64,000 nucleotides of DNA from the NCBI GenBank assembly GCA_026874595.1, contig CM049306.1, positions 82,858,142 to 82,922,141 of the forward strand. Direction: 5' to 3'. The notes beneath the pieces were generated by a model. That model was not told the DNA's origin, made no database searches, and worked only from the letters and a program-made list of their open reading frames with translations. The position numbers and the translations under genes are program-made. This stretch comes from Sipunculus nudus. Lineage: Eukaryota; Annelida; Sipuncula; Golfingiida; Sipunculidae. Shown here piece after piece: positions 58,141 to 64,000 of this stretch; the first letter of the stretch is position 1, and every line of letters begins with the position of its first letter.

Positions 58141-58978
58141 CAGTATTCGATTACGGGCTGAGTTCTAAATGTACATTTTTAAAGACTCGGGCTCAGACTT
58201 GGACTTGAAGGCCCTCAACTCCGACTTGTACGCGACCTCAGAGGTCAGAACTGGAGACATCAGGTCCGGCCATCTCTAGTCCATCTCAGTGGAAAAAAAT
58301 ATCAAACGTTTAACAAATTAAAACTATATAATAACAAGCTTTAACTCTACATCGGGAGCTAAATATAATTAATTATATTATAATTTAATTATAATTAAAC
58401 ATAAATAAAATTAAAGTAAAATGCATGTGTACACTTGCACAAAAATATTCATAATTATCTCATATTTTCATCCTAAATTTGTTAAAGTATGCCGAAAAAA
58501 GTATGGTTCTCAGGCACTTTTTATAGAAATCAGTGCGGGCGGGTGATATTTTATTATTTTTTTTTAACTTTTTTTTGTATGTTTCGAATGTCATGTCAAT
58601 GTTAAAAACGTCATATGATGAGGCAAAAGCATGAAAATAACAAAAGATGTTTTGTGAAACAGGTTCAAGCACTACTTAACATCTTCTTAACATAACTTAA
58701 CATAAAATCAAAACAAATTTTTTTATGCAGGGGTTTAAAATTGATGCAGGCGGTGCCTGACAACAATACTTTTTATCTTATTTTTATTTTATTTATTTGT
58801 TTTTGCCTAAGGAGATACATATTGGTCTTTGTCTCGAGTTCCAAATGACTCGGACTCAATGAAGGTGGATTTTCATTCGAGCCTCGGCGCTCGGACTTGT
58901 ACTCATATTCGGGAATCAAGAGGCTGCGACTCGGACTTGTAATTTGACTCCAATAGTGTGGACTCGACAGTATCATTG
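58141..58978 (+). mobile_element. hAT-type element with GGACTT hexamers, copy 3
   Basis: The right end, reverse-complemented, reads CAATGATACTGTCGAGTCCA, matching the end of the copy at 30434 (CAGTGATACAGTCGAGTCCA) in 18 of 20 bases. The left zone (58185-58270) carries GGACTTG, GGCCCTCAACTC and GACTTGTACGC motifs that align with 33940-34010, and CCAAATGACTCGGACTCAAT (about 58842-58861) matches the copy at 33888. The interior is interrupted by a MITE (58497-58774). Flanking 8-mers do not match, so the target duplication is lost or the left limit is wrong. Confidence 0.6.
58497..58774 (-). mobile_element. MITE, GGTTCTCAGGCAC family, copy 2, nested in hAT copy 3
   Basis: Starts GTATGGTTCTCAGGCAC and ends GGTGCCTGACAACAATAC. 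Reverse-complemented, it aligns through its length with 9782-10088, including the subterminal GCATCAATTTTAAACCC and TTTTGATTTT and the internal TTATTTTCATGCTTT. The matching position in the hAT copy at 33888 lacks it, so it inserted after the host element spread. The frame 58460-58672 (minus) lies in it. Confidence 0.75.
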
Positions 58979-60324
58979 AATTGCATACATGTTTCTCTGT
59001 GGGCAGCTGATTTACCAGTGCTTCAATGTAATGTCTTCAGCCAGCCCTTTCAATGTATCTTGTCAAATGGAGACGTCTACAAGGTTCTTCGTCTTAATGA
59101 GTTCATCCTTCTCATTTCCTCAAACGTTTTGAACTAACTGTGTTAAGCTTAAGGGGGTCGCCCTTTTCCGGAAACGGTCCTCAATGGACATTATTTATTC
59201 CTTTTTGCACCGGACCTAATTTGCACGCCGACAAATGGAATACTGTTAAGCGACGCTTGGTTACTGCATTACGTTCCCTTGGTATCAGCGCTATTCTATT
59301 GTCCTGTCTGTGTCTACGAAGAGGAAGAACAAGTAATATGAATACTAACTTAAGAAAAAGAATTATATATTTTTTTAGCCAAACACCAGTTTCTTCTTAA
59401 CTTTAGAGCATATCCTAGTTACAGGCTTATTCGTATACACAAGAGGGCGATGGTGATCCGTCGCGGTACCATTAACCGTACGTACGCAGGGAAAGGCAAA
59501 GCCGGTATACTTTGGGAAAGTTACCTGGTTTTGAGAATATAGCTTGCATTAATGGCAACCAACGAATGAGGTTGTCCCTAAATACACGAGGAAACATGTA
59601 TGACAATATACGATCCTTGTGGTATCACATTTTAGACACTCAAATCATACTGTTAAGGCGAATCTACCTTATCCGCACTTCCGTTTCCATATCTGAAATA
59701 AATATTTCAAAAACAATACCTGAATAATAACATGGTAAACTCGGCACACATGGATTCTGTTACCAGTGAGAATGAAACGATAAACGCCCACACACGGGAC
59801 CTACTTTCAGACTGTCCACAGCACTTCTTGATGCCTCATCGGTTTGGACAATTGACCTCTTATGTATCTTTCTTAGACAAGAGCGTTATTCATAGATTTA
59901 TCATTTAATATATATATTGAGTTACGAGGTTAAAAATCGTCTTTTGGGTTTCCAAAATTCGCTATTTGAAATTAATCTTCCGTAGAATACCAGAGAGACT
60001 TGCTTTGGTGTGTGAAAAGCTGATGGACCTTAATAGGTCTGTTGTTTCCATTATAGGTTAGGATAATATTGTTGTAACCTCCGTTGAAGGCTTGAGGAAT
60101 CCACCATTAAATTACATCAACGTTTGGCATTTTGTATTATAAAAATCAAATGGAGAATGGAACTTCAAATTAACTCCGATTTGTTGGCCATTCGGGGTTT
60201 GTGGTAACCAAGAAAAACCCTGTTCGGTTCCACCAGACGTTGAAAGACCCATAGTAATGTGCCATCGGTTTCATGTAAACCCGGTTGTAGCCTGAACTGA
60301 TATTGATCTGAATTGCTCAAATGA
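58979..60324. other. unannotated sequence
   Basis: A plus frame at 59140-59400 (GTG start, 86 codons) in a GC-richer patch and an ATG-started frame at 59512-59727 have no recognised domains. Confidence 0.4.
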
Positions 60325-60366
60325 CCCCCTCCCCCCCACCCCCCCCCCCCCCCCCCCCCCACCCCC
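60325..60366. repeat. poly(C) tract
   Basis: About 40 bp of C with a few A or T interruptions; the glycine-rich minus frame over it is an artefact. Confidence 0.97.
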
Positions 60367-62119
60367 AATTGATACATGGGGCTACTTATACTCCAAATCA
60401 AAGTACATACATTGTTACATTTTAAAAAACAAGATATATATATAATAATAATAAATTAAAGAAATTCAGAAAAAAGTACAATTTATCTCTCATTAGTGGT
60501 AAGAAATATCATCATATTTTGAATATTTAATACATTTCGTATTTTAACACAACAAACTTAGAGTAGCAAAAAGTAATAAATTACAGACTCTAGCTGATAA
60601 TAATAATAAAAATTATTCTTATTAAAAATATATTACCAGTGTAATATGGTAGTAGTTGTCTGGTTACTATAATTTATTTATAAAACATGACTGTAAATAA
60701 AAATAAATAAACAACTGCTCGGAAGGGTATAATCTGAAACTCAGGGATAGGATTGTAATATCGTTTCATCCTGCCCCTGATAAAGGGAAATGTTTATTAG
60801 ATCTGGCAGGGGGTAAGCTGAAGCTGGGGTCTCGAGATGTTCGCTACATCGAGATGTTCGCACCAGACGGAAGCTAAATAGTTGACCGAATTGGAAGTTA
60901 TGCAGTAGGTATCTTTTGCTCCGAAATTAACCTACAAAAAGTCGGTCCAGCAAGGTTGCAAATAGATATTTAGAAAATAAGGTTTATTTTCACAGTTCGC
61001 TGATGGCAGGTCTGGGTATTTCATTTGTTGTCATGAGCTGTCTCAATCCTGATGGAAATGGCACCTAATTTGGTATTAGTAATTTTCTGCCTTGTGCTTC
61101 TGAACCACTTACATTTGCTCCTGTTCTGATGGGTCGGATAGAGCATTTTCCATGTTGTCTTTCAAAATGTGTCCGAGAGTTGATGTTATTTATTGCTTGG
61201 GTTGATATAAACTAATATAGGAATAAATATATTTGACAGAGCGGTTTTGGTTTAGAATAAAATTGAAAGGCTTCGTAATGAAATAAATGATAAACGAGTG
61301 AAAATAATTAGGAATTCCGGTTCTCGCACCTTCCTCCTGCTTCAATGGTATTTCTCTAAAAGCATCAGCAGTTGATGATGTTACTATGGTTACATGTACA
61401 TTGTCCGAATATCCAGCAGTTCTAGGAAAACATGAAAATTTAGAAACAGTTTGTATTCCTTAAATGTATACAACATCCCCGTCTTGCTGGTCTAAAAATT
61501 TGTAGAAGACAATCATCCACTCGTGTGCAAACAATTATATACTGATAATTTTTAATCCGACACTGCAGATCTGTATCTGTTATATATTAATCTTAAATCT
61601 CTTTGTTCATTCTCGGGCTGGTTGGTCTGATTCATACAAGCTCAGTATAAGGACATTTATATTCTTATTTCGAAGATAATTATTGTATTAAATTTCGAAA
61701 TATTTCTTTCAGCCGTATGATTAGTAGTTTAGAATCTCGTATTGCATTCAATAGGTCATTAACAAAATCATATAATAAGCACTGGATTTTTTACTTTGGT
61801 TTCGTCACATTTATCAAAAACTGTTCCTGCTTTTGCTTTTTATAAAATATTAACAAGTTTATAGTAAAGGTGTCACTGAGCGTATACTATCAATATATCT
61901 GGGAGTGACACGAGGTCAGACGGGGGTTTTTCAAGATGATATATCTATCTGAGGCAGAAGATCAAGAACTCGTGTATTTCAGTAGTATATTCCGTCAAAA
62001 TAAAAGGTGTATTTGGCTCAGGACCAGATAACCAGAACGTCAGTGACGTAGTGCTCCGGGACCCCCGCAATTTAACAATTTTCACCATGTGCAAGGAATC
62101 AACTTTTTTTCGCAGGAAA
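60367..62119. other. unannotated sequence
   Basis: AT-rich, nothing recognised. Confidence 0.45.
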
Positions 62120-62420
62120 TTTATATCTCAGGAAGCCCTATTGGAATTTTAAATATCTGTGTAAACGTTTAGAAGACAGCTCGAAGCCTTATCAGGTATA
62201 GCAGACTCAAAATCTATCAAGATATAAAGGAGAAGATTTTTTTTTATTTTAAAAATAAAAGTTTGCATAAATGTGCATTTTAATTAATTTCCAAGTTCTG
62301 TTTATTTTATTCAAAGCCTACATCTAGCGGTATCAGATAAAACAAGTCAAAATCGATCAGATATAAAGGAGGAGAAGCATTTTTTGTGACTGTGGATGGA
62401 CGCCGGACGGACAGACCCTA
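62120..62420 (+). repeat. two-monomer repeat with GGAC tail
   Basis: Two related monomers: TCAAAATCTATCAAGATATA with AAGGAGAAGATTTTTT, and about 140 bp later TCAAAATCGATCAGATATAA with AGGAGGAGAAGC, then TGGACGCCGGACGGACAGAC. Same architecture as 23975-24265. Confidence 0.5.
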
Positions 62421-62493
62421 CATCACTATTATATGGCACCAGCTCATCCGGACCAGCTCCTCCAGGAAATATATTGAAAAGACATGAGTAATT

Positions 62494-62646
62494 GATAAGT
62501 TTATAAAACGAAGAAAAAGGGAGAAGATTAGAAAACTATTCCCCATACCTCTATTTTTGTACCATGAATAAATGATAAGTTTATCAGACGAAGAAAAAGG
62601 GAGAAGATTAGAAAACTATTCCCCATACCTCTATTTTTGTACCATT
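62494..62646. repeat. recent 80-bp tandem duplication
   Basis: Units at 62494-62567 and 62574-62646 are nearly identical (two mismatches over about 73 bp), offset exactly 80 bp. The high identity makes this a very recent event compared with other repeats in the window. Confidence 0.9.
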
Positions 62647-64000
62647 TAAATCTTTGTTCGAAACGGTCTTCATTCAATGTCATCTCTCGGCTGTAATGTT
62701 TTATTTTTTATCAAAATTTGTTCACATTATGTCGTGATAATGCAGATTTAAGGCTAATTTTGGGTTACTTTCTGCGTCTCCACTTCTTTCTTGGCTTATG
62801 TTACGCTGTTGATGTTAATTGGGGTTAGATGATGTCGTTGATTTTGTTTATTTATGCCTCTCACATTCTGTCTTTAAATTAAACTTTGTATCATCTATGG
62901 TGACCTCTTGGTAGTATAACTGAATTATATTTGCAATTTACAGTTTTACAGGAATGATGTCACAGATTTGTGTATTGTTTATCCACATTCTTTGAAACTG
63001 TATGTTGAGTAACGAGTTGATCAGGTCGACTTCTACATCATTCTTCGAACGCCATTTTGGTTTCACGATCTGACCAATTGTTCAGGTAATGTAAACCAAA
63101 AACGCTTTTGCTAATCCAGGTTAAGTTTTAGATTTGGTTTCAGAACCAGTTTGCACCTTAGTATATAATGTCTTGAAACCCTGAGTTTAAGATTAAACCG
63201 TTAAAGTTCTCTAAGCTGTTGTTTTTTGTAAGATTTGACGTGCTTTGGAAAGCACAATGGAGGACAAACACAGAGGAGGAGATATATCTCCATTATGGGG
63301 AAGCAATATATCTCATTTTCTAGTGTCCTGTATAATCTGAGAGACTTGCCACACGTGTGACAGGACATGATGATGTTTCTGTGTGTGGGTGGATAGGAGG
63401 GGTATGAGTTAGTTGCGATGAGATGTAATCTTAATAACCTAAATGTGATCTGTTTCACATACTCACCCTATGACCTTTATGGAAAATGCCTTTATATCCT
63501 CTAGAACAGAACAACAAAAGTAAAGGTTTTAAATTATATTTTATTAATCTAGAAAACACATTCTCAGAAGAGTTGGGCAGTCATTGTGAAGCCTTTATAT
63601 ACACAGCGGTCTGATTATTAAACACAATCGTGTAATGCGGTTTATTCCAAGATGTGTACATAAACCTTGACCTATAGGTGCAGGCTTTTTATCGTGATTT
63701 ACAGTCCTATTTCACTAATGAGATATCATGGAAACGCAGGTAGACCATGCTTATTTAATCAGTTTACGCCAGAGAGACCAAAGTATACTCTACTAATGAA
63801 ATCCATGCGAGCTTATTTTTGGTTCCTGTTTTTTGACGACGTATATCTGTCGTGTGGTTTCTCAAGGCTGAATAGAATAAATTCGCCAAGCGAGCCGTGA
63901 GAGTGAACACTTTGGTGTTTTTAATATATGATTTATTGGGCCCCTGTTGATATATGTACCATTATAACAGGAATATATTGTTGTATGTAAGCGTATCACT
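62647..64000. other. unannotated sequence to window end
   Basis: Frames at 63201-63458 (minus) and 63667-63900 (plus) have no recognised domain; a lone CHTCGKS in the former is not enough for a zinc finger. Confidence 0.4.

Noticed and set aside
60165..60401. Glycine-rich peptide
   Set aside because: Translation of the poly(C) tract at 60325-60366.

Overview
The window looks like gene-poor nuclear DNA from an animal. It is AT-rich and carries many long (AT)n microsatellites, non-autonomous DNA transposons with target-site duplications, a pair of related solo LTRs, mid-length satellite units and GGAC-rich repeat tails. There is no operon-like layout and no long open reading frame: the longest is about 136 codons and starts at GTG. 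The style, especially the GACGGACGGAC tails and the abundance of hAT-like elements and MITEs, is what I associate with bivalves or other lophotrochozoans. That placement is inference, not proof.

Layout. 1-7 kb: a minus-strand solo LTR (1066-1829), a GC-richer open segment near 3.3-3.65 kb, and a diverged tandem duplication (3977-4610). 7.3-8.9 kb: a complete non-autonomous hAT-type element (7322-8884) with a perfect 8-bp target duplication and arrays of a GTATTC hexamer inside both ends. 9.8-16.7 kb: a 0.3-kb MITE, two tRNA-like pseudo-elements, a foldback element with a degenerate TTAGGG-like core (14757-15190), and a PIF/Harbinger-type MITE (16344-16693) flanked by TTA. 20.5-21 kb: two short candidate exons on opposite strands. 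25.6-25.9 kb: a decayed piggyBac transposase. 29.6-38.4 kb: a 38-bp minisatellite, a second hAT-type family with GAGTCC/AAGTCC arrays, and a 340-bp-period satellite interrupted by a 5.4-kb insertion (32610-37987) flanked by the 9-bp repeat GTTTCCTTG. 39.5-46.3 kb: another foldback MITE and two large tandem units beginning with a CCGTGG hairpin. 46.3-55 kb: mostly unrecognised sequence with microsatellites and weak exon candidates. 55.6-59 kb: the second solo LTR, a 314-bp palindromic foldback element between two (AT)n tracts, and a third copy of the GAGTCC hAT family with a MITE nested in it. 62.5 kb: a very recent 80-bp tandem duplication.

How it fits together. I see no intact protein-coding gene that I can name. 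The sequence reads as intergenic or intronic DNA built by repeated, nested transposition: satellite, then a 5.4-kb insertion, then a hAT element inside it, then a fragment inside that; and likewise a hAT-type element with a MITE inside it. The candidate exons rest on splice-site patterns and open frames alone and are given low confidence.
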